Source of the DNA: UBA9160 sp035489755
GTDB taxonomy: Bacteria; Myxococcota_A; UBA9160
Length of the DNA stretch: 64,000 nt
NCBI GenBank assembly: GCA_035489755.1
Contig: DATGZK010000021.1
Coordinates: 62,001-126,000, forward strand
Direction of reading: 5' to 3'
The stretch's first letter is position 1. Each line of letters starts with the position of its first letter. The notes under the pieces are model-generated. The model saw only the letters and a list, made by a program, of their open reading frames with translations. It was not told the DNA's origin and made no database searches. Below are positions 25,064 through 35,300 of the stretch, in pieces. The position numbers and the translations under genes were made by a program.

Positions 25064-25672
25064 ATGAGCCCCCGACCGGTTCGGACCAGCCCGCCCCCCG
25101 ATCATCCGCTGCTTTTCCTCCAGGGCTTTCTAAAGCGGCCCAAGGAAGTCGCCTCCATCATTCCGAGTTCCCGCTTCCTCATGCGGCGCATTGTGCGGTT
25201 TGCCGATGTCGCGGGCGCACGGACCGTTGTCGAGCTCGGACCAGGGACCGGGGGAAGCACGCGCACGCTGCTTCGCGCCATGCGCCCCGATGCGAAGCTC
25301 CTCGCCATTGAGATCGTGCCTCAGTTCGTCTCGCTCGTGCGCGCCACCGTGCACGATCCGCGCCTCCACGTCCACGAGGGCAGCGCGATGGAGATCGCCG
25401 AGGCCCTCGGCGCCCGCGGGCTCGATCGGCCCGATCTCGTGCTCTCCGGCATCCCCTTTTCCACCATCCCGCGCGAGGTCGGCCTCGCGATCCTCGAGCG
25501 CGTGAACCAGGTCCTTGCACCCGGCGGCCGCTTTGTCGCCTACCAGGCGCGCGACCGCGTCGAGGTGCTCGGGCGGCAGGTGTTCGGCAGGCCTCGCGTC
25601 CAGCTCGAGCTCTTGAACGTGCCCCCGATGCGCGTGTATCGCTGGGATCAGCCGATGGGTCCTCGCGCCTAG
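25064..25672 (+). CDS. Class I SAM-dependent methyltransferase (phospholipid N-methyltransferase PmtA-like)
   Basis: 202 residues. EVASIIPSSRFLMRRIVRF and the SAM-binding motif TVVELGPGTGGSTRTLL are typical of PmtA-type and KsgA-like methyltransferases; LVLSGIPFSTIPREVGLAIL and PGGRFVAYQARDRVEVLG complete the fold. PmtA methylates phosphatidylethanolamine toward phosphatidylcholine. The assignment to phospholipid rather than another substrate is by sequence feel only. ATG 25064 with GAGGAG just upstream. It is downstream of imuB by about 100 bases and may have its own promoter. Confidence 0.75.
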   Translation: MSPRPVRTSPPPDHPLLFLQGFLKRPKEVASIIPSSRFLMRRIVRFADVAGARTVVELGPGTGGSTRTLLRAMRPDAKLLAIEIVPQFVSLVRATVHDPRLHVHEGSAMEIAEALGARGLDRPDLVLSGIPFSTIPREVGLAILERVNQVLAPGGRFVAYQARDRVEVLGRQVFGRPRVQLELLNVPPMRVYRWDQPMGPRA

Positions 25673-25694
25673 CCGCTGCGCGCAGATCCGGCAG

Positions 25695-26957
25695 CTACTC
25701 CGTCTCTCCGCGCTTGATCTGATGGGTTAGGCCCGCTCGCGCGACGCCCGTTACACCCGCTCGCGTTACCGTCCCAGGCCCGAACCGAGCCGCGAGGGCA
25801 TCGACGGCCTGGTTGAGTCGCATCCGACGTTCCTCGCGCTCCACGGGGACAAACAGAGCGAGCTGTGGATCGCTCGCGCTCGCGAGGTTGGTCACCCCGA
25901 CGCCCAGCAGCCGAACGGCCTCCGGAAGCTCGGTGCGGGCGAGAAGGGCGCGCGCGGCCCGCGCGATCGCCTCACCGTCGTCGGTGCCGTGGGCGAGCGT
26001 CTCGCGACGGGTGAGGAGCGGGAAGCCCCTCGGACCGGGAGCCCGCCGCCGCCCGAGCTTGAGCTTCAAGACCACGGTCCGGGCCACCAAGCCCTCCTTG
26101 CGCAGCCGCCGGGCCACCGACTCGGCATGCACGAGCAGCGTTGTCTCCAGCGCCCCGCGGTCCGCGACGTCGTACTCGAACGTGCTCTCCTCACTCAGGC
26201 TCACGGCTTCCCGGAAGGGCTCCACGTCGCGGAGGTCGCGTCCCCGCGCGAGGCGCGCGAACGCCGCACCCCAGTCCCCGAGCAAGGGCCGCAGCCCGGC
26301 GATGTCGGAACGCGCGAGATCGCCCACGGTTCGATATCCCGCTGCGACAAGCCGCGCTTCGGTCACGGGCCCGACGCCCCAGAGTCTGCCGACGGGGAGC
26401 GGCGCGAGGAACGCCTCGACCTCTCCCGGCCGCACTTCGATCAGGCCATCGGGCTTGGCGAGGTCGCTGGCAATCTTCGCCACGAGCTTAACAGGCGCGA
26501 TCCCGACCGAGACCACGAGTCCGGTCTCCTCGTGCACGGCGGCGCGCAGCCGCCGTCCGACCTCGGACGCAGGGCCGAGCAGGCGCTCGGTCCCTGTGAG
26601 GTCGAGAAAGGCCTCGTCGAGAGAGAGCCCCTCGACGCGCGGTGCGAACCGGCGGAAGATCTCGAAGATCCGCCGCGACTCCTGCGCATAGCGCTTCATG
26701 TCCCCGGCGATGAACACGGCCTCCGGACAACGCTGCCGCGCCTCGGCGCCGGGCATCGCCGAGCGCACGCCGAAGCGCCGCGCCTCGTAGCTCGCGGAAG
26801 CCACAACGCCGCGCCGCGATGCGCCCCCCACGACGACAGGGCGTCCCCGAAGCTCGGGGCGATCGCGCTGCTCCACCGATGCGTAGAAGGCATCCATGTC
26901 GGCGTGGGCGATCACGCGCTCCTTGGGGTCGCGCAGCTCGCCCCGCGTCTCGCTCAT
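25695..26957 (-). CDS. dinB: DNA polymerase IV (DinB)
   Basis: 420-residue Y-family translesion polymerase. Catalytic residues D20 and D22 (AHADMDAFYASVEQ) and D114/E115 (GLSLDEAFLD) are intact, followed by SVGIAPVKLVAKIASDLAKP, the HhH region LWGVGPVTEARLVAAGY and the little-finger domain. A clamp-binding motif QLALF sits at 365-369, before the C-terminal tail. The start overlaps the stop of the upstream hydrolase (ATGA), so dinB is read from the hydrolase promoter. This is the third translesion-type polymerase gene in 13 kb. Confidence 0.96.
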   Translation of the reverse strand: MSETRGELRDPKERVIAHADMDAFYASVEQRDRPELRGRPVVVGGASRRGVVASASYEARRFGVRSAMPGAEARQRCPEAVFIAGDMKRYAQESRRIFEIFRRFAPRVEGLSLDEAFLDLTGTERLLGPASEVGRRLRAAVHEETGLVVSVGIAPVKLVAKIASDLAKPDGLIEVRPGEVEAFLAPLPVGRLWGVGPVTEARLVAAGYRTVGDLARSDIAGLRPLLGDWGAAFARLARGRDLRDVEPFREAVSLSEESTFEYDVADRGALETTLLVHAESVARRLRKEGLVARTVVLKLKLGRRRAPGPRGFPLLTRRETLAHGTDDGEAIARAARALLARTELPEAVRLLGVGVTNLASASDPQLALFVPVEREERRMRLNQAVDALAARFGPGTVTRAGVTGVARAGLTHQIKRGETE

Positions 26958-27844
26958 CTCTCTGCGTCGGCCATGGCACTCACGAACTGGCCGATCGCCC
27001 TCCCCACCCGTTCGGGTTGCTCGAGCGGCGCAAAGTGCGTCGCAGCCGCGATTTGTTGGATCTCAAGGCGTTTTGCGCGGCTCGCGAGTCGCAAGGCCTG
27101 GGGTTCGGGAATTGCGCTTTGCTCGGCGCGCAGGAGAAGTACGGGCACAGAGATCTCGGCCGCTTCACGCCACAGGTCGAGAGCGGAAGCGCCCTCATAA
27201 ATCCATGCCTCGACCTCCGGCGAGCAGCGCAGCTCGAGCCCGCCCTCGCGTGCCGCAAGACCGCCGGCGAGGAAGGCGTCCAAGGCGGCGCTCGCAAAGC
27301 CTGAGTATGGGAAGCGCCGCACGAGCGCTTGGCGCGCGTCCTCCCGGTTCTTGAAGCGCGCCCGGCGGCGCCGCGCGCGCTCCGCCATCCCGCGGCTTCC
27401 GGCAAATGAGTCGAGCTCACTCTCCGCTGCCGGAGGATCGAAGAGCACGGGCTCGACGGCGACGACAGCGCGCACGAGGTCGGGTCTCCGAGCGGCGGCC
27501 AGAAGTGCCGCGGAGCCGCCGCTCGAATGCCCGACGAGGATCACGCCCTCCGACTTCGCACTCGCTTCGGCGAGCGCAACGGTATCGTCGGCGAAACGCG
27601 GCCATGCATATTCCCGCGCTGCTGGAGGCGCGCTCGTACCCCCGTGGCCGCGCGCATCGGCGGCAAGGGCGCGCCGACCCGCCGCACCCGCTTCACATGC
27701 CGCTCGCCAACTAGGCCCCCAGACGTCGGCGCAGAAGCTCGTCGCGTGAAGCAGCAGCACGGGGGGACCGGTGCCCGGCCACTCGAGAGTTCGAAACTGG
27801 AGACCACCCGCTTCGATTTTGATCTCGTGGGGGCCGCTCGGCAT
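26954..27844 (-). CDS. Alpha/beta hydrolase
   Basis: 296-residue alpha/beta hydrolase. The oxyanion loop LLLHATSFCADVW, nucleophile elbow GHSSGGSAAL and C-terminal histidine region AATHFAPLEQPE are visible, with an acid in VLLLRAEQSAIPEP less clear. The substrate is unknown. ATG 27844 is preferred over TTG 27850. The gene is upstream of dinB and overlaps it, so it forms a two-gene operon with it; whether the hydrolase has any link to damage repair is not known. Confidence 0.82.
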   Translation of the reverse strand: MPSGPHEIKIEAGGLQFRTLEWPGTGPPVLLLHATSFCADVWGPSWRAACEAGAAGRRALAADARGHGGTSAPPAAREYAWPRFADDTVALAEASAKSEGVILVGHSSGGSAALLAAARRPDLVRAVVAVEPVLFDPPAAESELDSFAGSRGMAERARRRRARFKNREDARQALVRRFPYSGFASAALDAFLAGGLAAREGGLELRCSPEVEAWIYEGASALDLWREAAEISVPVLLLRAEQSAIPEPQALRLASRAKRLEIQQIAAATHFAPLEQPERVGRAIGQFVSAMADAER

Positions 27845-28113
27845 GCGCAAAGTCTATCCGTGAGAGTGTACCTGCGCATGGATCTGCCTCGTCCTCTTGT
27901 CGGCAGCTTTCAAGCCCAAACACCCTTCGGGCTCCAAGCCGAAGGCGCGCGTGCTCCGGCGGGTCCTGGCTACGCGGGCTCCGAGCGACGCCCCTGCCCT
28001 CTTTTCGAACCGGCCGCAGCGAAGCCCTCCGCCACCTGGCTCCCCATTCGCGCGCGCTCGTCCTTGGGCTCAGCTCGCTTCTGCCATGGCCGCGCGGCTA
28101 GACTCGCCCCCGC

Positions 28114-29937
28114 ATGACGCAGCCCTCACCCCAATCCGCGCACGACGCTGGCCCTGCGGCGGGCGTCCGCTGGGACCTCTCCGATCTTTACTCGGATCCT
28201 CGCGACCCTGCCCTGGACGCGGATCTCGAACGCTCGCTTGCGGCGGCACGCGCGTTCGAACGCAGCCACCGAGGGAAGGTGGGCACCCTTTCGTCGGAGG
28301 GCCTCGCGCAGGCTGTCGACGCTCTCGAGCAATTGAGCGAGCCCGTGGCGCGCGCCCTGTCCTACGCGAGCCTGCTCTTTGCGGCCGACACGAGCGACCC
28401 GCAGCGGGGGGCGCTCCTCCAGCGCGTGCAAGAACGTGCGAGCGAGATTCGCAACACGGTCGTCTTCTTCGAGCTCGAGTGGGTCGCGCTCCACGACGGG
28501 GTGGCGGAGAAACTCCTTTCCGATCCGGCACTCGCGCGCCGCAAGCACTTTCTCGCATCGCTTCGGCGCTACCGGCCGCACGTCCTTTCCGAGCCCGAAG
28601 AAAAGCTGCTCGAAGAAACCGCTAATACGGGTCGCCGCGCCTTTGGTCGCCTGTTCGACGAGGTGATGGGCTCGCTCCGGTTCCCCTTCGAACACGGCGG
28701 CAAGGCGGAAGAGCTCTCCGAGGAGGAGGTGCTCGCGAAACTCCACGAGCCCGAGCGCGAGCTGCGGCGTGCCGCCGCCGCCGCGCTGACAAAAGGGCTG
28801 CGTCTTAACGCGCGCCTGCTTGGTTTCATCTTCAATACGCTCGTCCAAGACAAGGCCGTGCAGGATCGTCTGCGACGCTTCGCAAGCGCCATGCAGGACC
28901 GCCATCTGGCGAACGAGATTGATCCCGCAAGCGTCGAGGCCCTGCTTGCGTCGTGTGAGCGGCGCTACCCGCTCGTCGCACGCTACTACGGGTTGAAGGC
29001 GCGCCTGCTTGGCCTGCCCTTCCTCGAGGACTATGACCGTTACGCGCCCCTCCCCGGCGAAACGGGCTCACGCTCCTTCGCCGACGCCAAGCAGATCGTG
29101 CTCGACGCATACCGCGACTTCACGCCGGAGCTCGCGAACATCGCGAGTCGCTTCTTCGATCGACGTTGGATCGACGCCGAGCTCCGTCCCGGAAAGCGCG
29201 GCGGCGCCTTCAGCGCGTCGACCCTTCCGAGCCTCCACCCCTACGTGCTGCTCAACTACACGGGGAACCTGCGGGATGTGATGACCCTTGCCCACGAACT
29301 CGGCCACGGAGTGCACCAGTCACTGGCACGCGGGCAGGGCCTTTTCGAGCAGGACACGCCGCTCACGACGGCGGAGACCGCGAGCGTGTTCGGTGAGATG
29401 CTGGTGTTTCGCCGGCTAATGCGGGAGGAGAACGACCCGCGTGTGCGGCTCGCTCTCTTGTGCGGAAAGCTCGAGGACGCCTTCGCCACCGTCTTCCGCC
29501 AGGTCGTCATGACGCGCTTCGAGCAGGGCCTCCACGCGGCTCGGCGGAGCGAAGGCGAGCTCGAGATCCCGCGCATCAACGAGCTCTGGCTGGCCACCAA
29601 TCGTCCGATGTTCGGCGATTCCGTTCGCCTCTCGGAGGACTACGGCTACTGGTGGTTGTACATCCCCCACTTCGTGCACTCTCCCTTCTACTGCTACGCC
29701 TACGCTTTTGGCGAACTTCTCGTGCTCGCGCTCCTGCGCCGCTACGACGAGGAGGGGGCCGCTTTCGTGCCGCGCTATCTCGCCCTGCTCTCGGCGGGGG
29801 GCTCGGATACGCCCCCGCGCCTGCTCGGAAAGCTCGGCCTCGACATCACCGATCCCGCCTTCTGGGATGGGGGGCTCGCGCTCCTCGAGGGGCTCGTGGC
29901 CGAAGCGGAAGCCCTGGCCTCGTCCCTGCGTCGCTGA
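28114..29937 (+). CDS. pepF: Oligoendopeptidase F family M3 metallopeptidase
   Basis: 607-residue cytoplasmic zinc peptidase that degrades short peptides. Zinc site: H394 and H398 in AHELGHGVHQSLARGQ, with the third ligand and helper in TTAETASVFGEMLVFRRLM. The N-terminal region VRWDLSDLYSDPRDPAL is the usual PepF opening; the C-terminus DDEEGAAFVPRYLALLSAGGSDTPPRLLGKLGLDI is conserved. It is followed by the DUF3592 protein after 9 bases. Confidence 0.95.
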   Translation: MTQPSPQSAHDAGPAAGVRWDLSDLYSDPRDPALDADLERSLAAARAFERSHRGKVGTLSSEGLAQAVDALEQLSEPVARALSYASLLFAADTSDPQRGALLQRVQERASEIRNTVVFFELEWVALHDGVAEKLLSDPALARRKHFLASLRRYRPHVLSEPEEKLLEETANTGRRAFGRLFDEVMGSLRFPFEHGGKAEELSEEEVLAKLHEPERELRRAAAAALTKGLRLNARLLGFIFNTLVQDKAVQDRLRRFASAMQDRHLANEIDPASVEALLASCERRYPLVARYYGLKARLLGLPFLEDYDRYAPLPGETGSRSFADAKQIVLDAYRDFTPELANIASRFFDRRWIDAELRPGKRGGAFSASTLPSLHPYVLLNYTGNLRDVMTLAHELGHGVHQSLARGQGLFEQDTPLTTAETASVFGEMLVFRRLMREENDPRVRLALLCGKLEDAFATVFRQVVMTRFEQGLHAARRSEGELEIPRINELWLATNRPMFGDSVRLSEDYGYWWLYIPHFVHSPFYCYAYAFGELLVLALLRRYDEEGAAFVPRYLALLSAGGSDTPPRLLGKLGLDITDPAFWDGGLALLEGLVAEAEALASSLRR

Positions 29938-29946
29938 GCCGGGCGA

Positions 29947-30447
29947 GTGTCGCCCTTCCAGATTCTATGGTTCCTGACACTCCCGCTCGGCGCGTTCGCG
30001 GCGCTTGTCCTCTCCGGCTTCGCGCGTGCTTCGCGGACAGGACTCGCCTTTGCCGCCCTGCTTCTCGCCTTCGGCGCGCTGGGCGATGTCCTGCTCTTGC
30101 GCGAGCAGGTCGCCCTCAGCGGGTGGCTGCCGACCGCCGCGCGCGTCGTGCGGTCGGAAAAAGGCGAGGGCAGAAACGAGTGGCGGTTTGAATATGAGTA
30201 CGAAAGCGGCGGTTCCCTCTACCGCTGCGGCGCATACACAAAGAGCCCGCGCTTTCGGACCCGGGAGGACACGCTGGCCCTCATCGCGGAGTATCCGGTC
30301 GGGCGCACGATTGTCGTGCACGTCGATCCGCAGGACCCGCAGCAGGCCGTGGTCTACGCCGAGCCTCGTTACGGTCTTCCCATCGCTGGATTCTTGCTGC
30401 ACGGCTGGCTCGCCGCAGCGCTCGTGCGCGCGCTCCGGCACGCGTAG
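29947..30447 (+). CDS. DUF3592-domain membrane protein
   Basis: 166 residues with N-terminal membrane segments at about 6-26 and 34-52, one soluble domain, and a C-terminal membrane segment (about 146-162). The soluble part (WLPTAARVVRSEKGEG, WRFEYEYESGGSLYRC, YPVGRTIVVHVDPQDPQQAVV) is the DUF3592 pattern, a small beta domain of unknown function. GTG start, probably coupled to pepF, and convergent with the amine oxidase gene 10 bases away. Confidence 0.72.
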   Translation: MSPFQILWFLTLPLGAFAALVLSGFARASRTGLAFAALLLAFGALGDVLLLREQVALSGWLPTAARVVRSEKGEGRNEWRFEYEYESGGSLYRCGAYTKSPRFRTREDTLALIAEYPVGRTIVVHVDPQDPQQAVVYAEPRYGLPIAGFLLHGWLAAALVRALRHA

Positions 30448-30456
30448 GGATAAGGC

Positions 30457-31794
30457 TCAGCGCTTGTCGAGGGCCCGCGCGATTTCCGTCGCAGCCCGCA
30501 TCCCGCTCGTCAGCGCCGCCTCCGTGTACGGGCCGACGAGGTAGTCGCCGGCAAACGCGAGGCGCGGAGAGCGGTCCGTGCGGGAGAGGAAGGCAGCGAG
30601 TCGGGCGGTGTAGCCCACACGAAACTGCGGAAGCATGGCGTCCCAGCGGTGCACCAGCGCCTCCCGCGGCGCGAGGCGCCCGACGGGGGTGCGCGCCAGT
30701 TCGTCCACGACGTGCTGTACCACAGCCGCATCCGGAGCATCCCAAATGCGTTTGGCGGTGCGTTCGGTGAGCGCAGCGTTCAAGAGTCCCGCCCCGGGTG
30801 GAGCCGCACCCTCCTTGTAATGGTCCACAGCGAGGCCGTACAGATCGATTCCTTCCCGGCGAGGAAAGGCCACTCCGTAATAGGGCAGCGTGGCCGGTGC
30901 GCGATCGAGCAGAAGGTGGGCAATCGCGCCGCGGACGTAGTGCACGTCGTCGAAGAACGCCCGTTCCGCGGGCGTCAGCTTTGGACACACTTGGGTGACG
31001 GTGCTCCCGGGAATGGCCACCACCACAGCATCGGCAAGTACGCTCCGCTCTCCGCTCGCGCTCCGATACCGCACCTTCGCACCGTCAGGCTCGGTCTCGA
31101 CCGACAACACGGTCGCGCCCGTTCTCACCGGCACGCGCTGGGCCAGCGTGCGCGTCATGAGGCCATTGCCGCCCTCAAACCACTGGAGCTGAAACCCGTG
31201 GGACAGAAAGCGCAGCGCCAGCAAGACAAAGACTCCCGAGAGATCCTCCGGCTCGCTGTCGAAAGTCGACGAGAATGCGGGTGCAAGCAGGTACTCGAAA
31301 GCGTCTTCACCGACGATCCGACGCAGATAGGTGGGCATGTCCTCGCGGTCGATCTGCGCGGCGAGCTCGGGGCGGTAGGGGTCGAGCAGGCGCCGGTTCG
31401 CGCGCAGCTCGAACAAAAGGCGCGGCAACCGGGCCTTGGCCGAGAAGGAGAGAAGCCGCGAGCCCAGCAAACGCAGCGGAGCGCCCCAGTCGCCAGGCTC
31501 GAGCCGGCCCGCGCGCAACACGGCGTTGTTCGACCGGGTGACAGGCCGGATGCGGTCGTCGATGCCGAGGGCTGAAGCCATGTGTTGGAGGTTCCGGTAG
31601 CCGCTCGCGATGAACTGGGCCCCGCGTTCGATGATGAACTCGCCATGGCGCTCGCTGCGCATGCGGCCGCCCGCGCTGGGCTCGCGCTCGAGGACTTCGA
31701 CGTCGTGACCCGCCTGCTGCAAGCGGAAGGCGCAGGTAAGCCCCGCGATTCCGCCGCCGATCACAACGATCGCCCCCAACTTACTCCCCCACAC
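30457..31794 (-). CDS. FAD-dependent amine-oxidase / protoporphyrinogen-oxidase-like protein
   Basis: 445 residues. FAD-binding GAIVVIGGGIAGLTCAFRLQQAG and EVLEREPSAGGRMRSER open the protein; HHGEF-like HGEFIIERGAQF, DREDMPTYLRRIVGEDAFEYLLAPAF and the C-terminal RLAFAGDYLVGPYTEAALTSG belong to the HemY/PPOX-type amine-oxidase family. Whether it works on porphyrinogens is not shown; relatives include carotenoid desaturases and diverse amine oxidases. The start GTG overlaps the upstream response-regulator gene by 14 bases. Confidence 0.85.
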   Translation of the reverse strand: MWGSKLGAIVVIGGGIAGLTCAFRLQQAGHDVEVLEREPSAGGRMRSERHGEFIIERGAQFIASGYRNLQHMASALGIDDRIRPVTRSNNAVLRAGRLEPGDWGAPLRLLGSRLLSFSAKARLPRLLFELRANRRLLDPYRPELAAQIDREDMPTYLRRIVGEDAFEYLLAPAFSSTFDSEPEDLSGVFVLLALRFLSHGFQLQWFEGGNGLMTRTLAQRVPVRTGATVLSVETEPDGAKVRYRSASGERSVLADAVVVAIPGSTVTQVCPKLTPAERAFFDDVHYVRGAIAHLLLDRAPATLPYYGVAFPRREGIDLYGLAVDHYKEGAAPPGAGLLNAALTERTAKRIWDAPDAAVVQHVVDELARTPVGRLAPREALVHRWDAMLPQFRVGYTARLAAFLSRTDRSPRLAFAGDYLVGPYTEAALTSGMRAATEIARALDKR

Positions 31795-32221
31795 TTCGGC
31801 CCGAAGCGCTCGGGCTCTTGTGTCGCCGGGCTGCGCTCGCCCCGAGGGCGTCCTCGACCGCCCGCACGAGAGCGTCGGGCGCGAAGGGCTTGGCGAGGAA
31901 AACGCCGCCCCACGTGCTCAGCAACTCGCGCAGGGCCAGGTCGGGCGAAACGCCGCTGATCATGATCACCCCGAGATCCGGCCGCTGAGCCAGGATCGCC
32001 TCCAGTGCCGCGGCGCCGCCACGGGGTGGCATGCCGACATCCACCACCGCCACCGCCAACTTCTCGCTGCCCGGTGCCGTGATGCACGCGATGGCCGCAT
32101 CGCCATCTCCGACCGCTGTGACCTCGAAGCCGCGGCCACGGAGCACCCGATCGATCAACCGGCGCAAAAGAGGCTCGTCGTCGGCGACGAGAACACCCCT
32201 GGCACCGGATTGCCCTCCCAC
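31781..32221 (-). CDS. Stand-alone response-regulator receiver protein
   Basis: 146 residues with a full receiver domain: acid pocket D14/D15 (VLVADDEPLLRR), phospho-acceptor D61 (VVDVGMPP), S89 (VIMISG) and K111 (FLAKPF). No output domain follows; only a short arginine/serine-rich tail. A GTG at 32221 is the chosen start. The frame opens further back but that would run across the dnaE2 element and N-terminus. The partner kinase is not apparent; the degenerate kinase at 11.5 kb is not adjacent. It is divergent from dnaE2, so both share the 80-base region between them. Confidence 0.82.
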   Translation of the reverse strand: MGGQSGARGVLVADDEPLLRRLIDRVLRGRGFEVTAVGDGDAAIACITAPGSEKLAVAVVDVGMPPRGGAAALEAILAQRPDLGVIMISGVSPDLALRELLSTWGGVFLAKPFAPDALVRAVEDALGASAARRHKSPSASGRSVGE

Positions 32222-32268
32222 ACGCGCAGCATACCGCGGGCGATGACCGACCGGAGCATGGGCCCAGG

Positions 32269-32295
32269 TTGACGAAAGGCGAAAATAAGACGAAA
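32269..32295 (+). promoter_or_regulatory. Putative damage-regulated promoter/operator of dnaE2 (copy 2 of the shared element)
   Basis: The same 27-nt element as at imuA (22588-22614), differing at only two positions: TTGAC, two bases, then AAGGCGAAAATAAGACGAAA. It ends 7 bases before the GTG start, against 8 bases at imuA. TTGACG and GAAATT (32292-32297) form a -35/-10 pair with a 17-base gap, giving a transcript beginning near the start codon. It lies in the intergenic space with the divergent receiver-domain gene. Confidence 0.65.
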
Positions 32296-32302
32296 TTGCA
32301 GT

Positions 32303-35300
32303 GTGCCCTCCGACTACGTGGAGCTGCGCTGTCGCAGCGCCTTTTCCTTTCTCGAAGGTGCATCGAACCCCGAGGACCTCGTCGACCGCGCGGCAGAGCT
32401 CGGCTACCCCGCCCTCGCCCTCGGTGACCGGAACGGAGTCTGCGGTGCGCCGCGTTTCCACCAAGCCGCGCGCCGCGCCGGATTGCGCGGCCTGGTCGGC
32501 GCCGACGTCACGGTGCAGGCCGGACCCCGCAGCGGGACGAAATCGCTGCTGCTGCTCGTGGAATCACGCAAGGGCTACCGGAATCTTTGTCGCCTTCTCA
32601 CCGAGGGCCACCTCGCTTCACCGCGTGGCGCACCGTGCGTTGAGCTCACGCAGGTGGAGGAGTATGCGCAGGGCCTCATCGCACTCGCGCGAGGCGACGG
32701 CGCACTCGACGCCGGCTTCTTGGCGCGGGTGCACGCCATCTTCGGACAGCCTCACCTGTGGGTGGACGTATCGCGCCCGCGCGAACGAGCCGCCGAGGCT
32801 GCGCTGCGTCGTGCCGCAGCGATCGCGCAGGTCGAGGGAGTACCGATTGTAGCGACCAACGATGTGCGTGCGGCAACGGCCGACGGCCGTCGCCTTCTCG
32901 ACGCATTTACATGTCTGCGTGAAAGAACCACACTCGATCTGGCGGGCCGGCGTCTTCTCGCCAACGCGGAGCGATGCTTACGCTCCCCGGAGGAGATGGC
33001 CACGCGCTTCTCCGACCAGCCAGCGTGGGTTCGCGCTTCGCGCGAGATCGCCGAGCGCTGCACGTTCACGCTCGAAGATCTGGGCTATCGCTTTCCCAGC
33101 TTTCCCGTGCCCTCGGACGAGACCCAGGACTCGTGGCTGCGGCGCGAGACGTTCGAGGGTGCGCGACGCCGCTACGGCAATCCCTTGCCCCGCCGCGCTC
33201 GCGCCCAGCTCGAACATGAGCTCTCGGTCATCTCGAAGCTCGATCTCGCCGGGTACTTCCTGATCGTGCACGATATCGCGCGCTTTGCACGAGAAGGAGG
33301 GATTCTCGCGCAAGGACGTGGCTCGGCCGCAAACAGCGCTGTGTGTTACGCCCTTGGCATCACCGCCGTAGACCCCGTGGGCATGGAACTGCTCTTCGAG
33401 CGTTTCCTCTCGGAGGAGCGCGGCGAGTGGCCGGACATCGATCTCGACCTGCCTTCCGGGGATCAGCGCGAGCGCGTGATTCAGTATGTGTTCCAGCGCT
33501 ACGGGCAGCGCGGTGCGGCCATGACGGCAAACGTCATCACCTATCGAACGCGCCTGGCCGTGCGCGAGATGGGCAAGGTGCTGGGCTTTGGCGAGGAGGA
33601 GATCGACCGCCTCTCGAAGCTGCTTTCTTCGTGGGAGCATGACGAGTCCCCGCAGCCGCTGCCGAAGCTCCTGCGCCAGGCGGGCGTGGCGCCGGAGGAG
33701 CCGCGCGTGGAGCTGCTGCTGCAGCTCGTGGCGGCGGTGCGAGGACTGCCCCGCCATCTGGGCCAGCACTCCGGCGGAATCGTGATCGCGGCGGGCCGAC
33801 TCGATGAGGTTGTGCCGATCGAGCCCGCGGCCATGCCCGGGCGCCACGTGGTGCAGTGGGACAAGGAGGACTGTGCAGACCTCGGGATCATTAAGATCGA
33901 TCTGCTGGGTCTTGGCATGCTGGCCGCACTGGAGCGAGCGATCCCCCTCATCCGGCGACACGAGGGCGTGGAGGTGGATCTCGCACACCTGCCGCCGGAG
34001 GACCCCGCCACCTACGCCATGATCCGTCGCGCCGACACGGTCGGTGTGTTCCAGATCGAAAGTCGCGCCCAGATGGCGACCTTGCCGCGCATGAAGCCCG
34101 AACGCTTCTACGACCTCGTGGTGGAGGTGGCCATCATCCGGCCCGGGCCGATCGTCGGACGCATGGTGCACCCTTATCTGCAACGTCGTGCCGGCAAGGA
34201 GCCCGTCGTCTACCCGCACCCCTGCCTCGAGCCCGTGCTGGCACGAACGCTGGGGGTGCCTCTGTTCCAGGAGCAGCTGTTGCGCATCGCCATGACCGCG
34301 GCCGGCTTTAGTGGCGGTGAGGCCGAGGAGTTGCGCCGCGCCATGGGTTTCAAACGTTCGACGGAACGGATGGGCCGGCTCGAGGCACGCCTGCGTTCGG
34401 GGATGGAGGCGCGGGGGATTGTCGGTCTCGCGCAAGACGAGATTCTGCGAGGGATCACATCCTTCGCCCTCTATGGATTCCCCGAGTCGCACGCGGCGTC
34501 CTTCGCGCTGCTCGCTTACGCTTCTGCGTTTCTGAAAGCCCACCATCCCGCGGCCTTCCTGGCAGCGCTCCTCGACGTTCAGCCCATGGGCTTTTATGCG
34601 CCGGCAACCCTGGTGAAGGACGCACAGCGCCATGACGTCGAAGTGCGTCCCATCGAGGTTGCGCGTTCGATGTGGGAGTGCACGCTCGAGAACGATGGGC
34701 CGCCGTCCGCTGTCAAGGCGCGGCAAGACGCCGCCGAACAAAGCGCACGACCTGCGGACCCCGTCCGGCCGCCCGCCGTGAGACTTGGCCTCCGCTACGT
34801 GGTCGGGATGCGGGAGGAGGCGGCGCGCAGGATCGAGGCCGAACGGGCGCGCGAGTCGTTTTCGAGCATGGCGGATCTCGCGAAGCGCGCAGATTTGCGA
34901 AGGACTGAGCTCGACGCGCTGGCCGAACTTGGAGCCCTTTCGAGCATCGACCCCACAGCCCGCACGCGGCGGTCGGCGCTCTGGCAGGTGGCCGCGCTCG
35001 AGCGAATGCCAGGTTCCTTGTTCGCGGGAATGCAACCTCCCGAGGAGCCGTCGCCGCTGCCGGAGACCTCAGCTTTCGAGGACACGCTTTCTGACTACCG
35101 CACAAGCGGCATCACCACCGGGCCGCAGATCCTCTCTCACCTGCGTCCCGCGCTGCGGGCGCGCGGCGTACTCTCCGCGGAACAGCTGCGCCGCATGCGG
35201 GATGGAAGCATGGTCCGTACGGCAGGCCACGTGATCGTGCGGCAACGGCCGATGTCGGCGAAAGGGTTCTGCTTCCTTACGCTGGAGGATGAGACCGGCA

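Noticed and set aside
32978..35035. 685-residue open frame antisense to dnaE2
   Set aside because: It follows the codon-phase shadow of a GC-rich gene; no domain or ribosome binding site is visible and dnaE2 is certain on the other strand.
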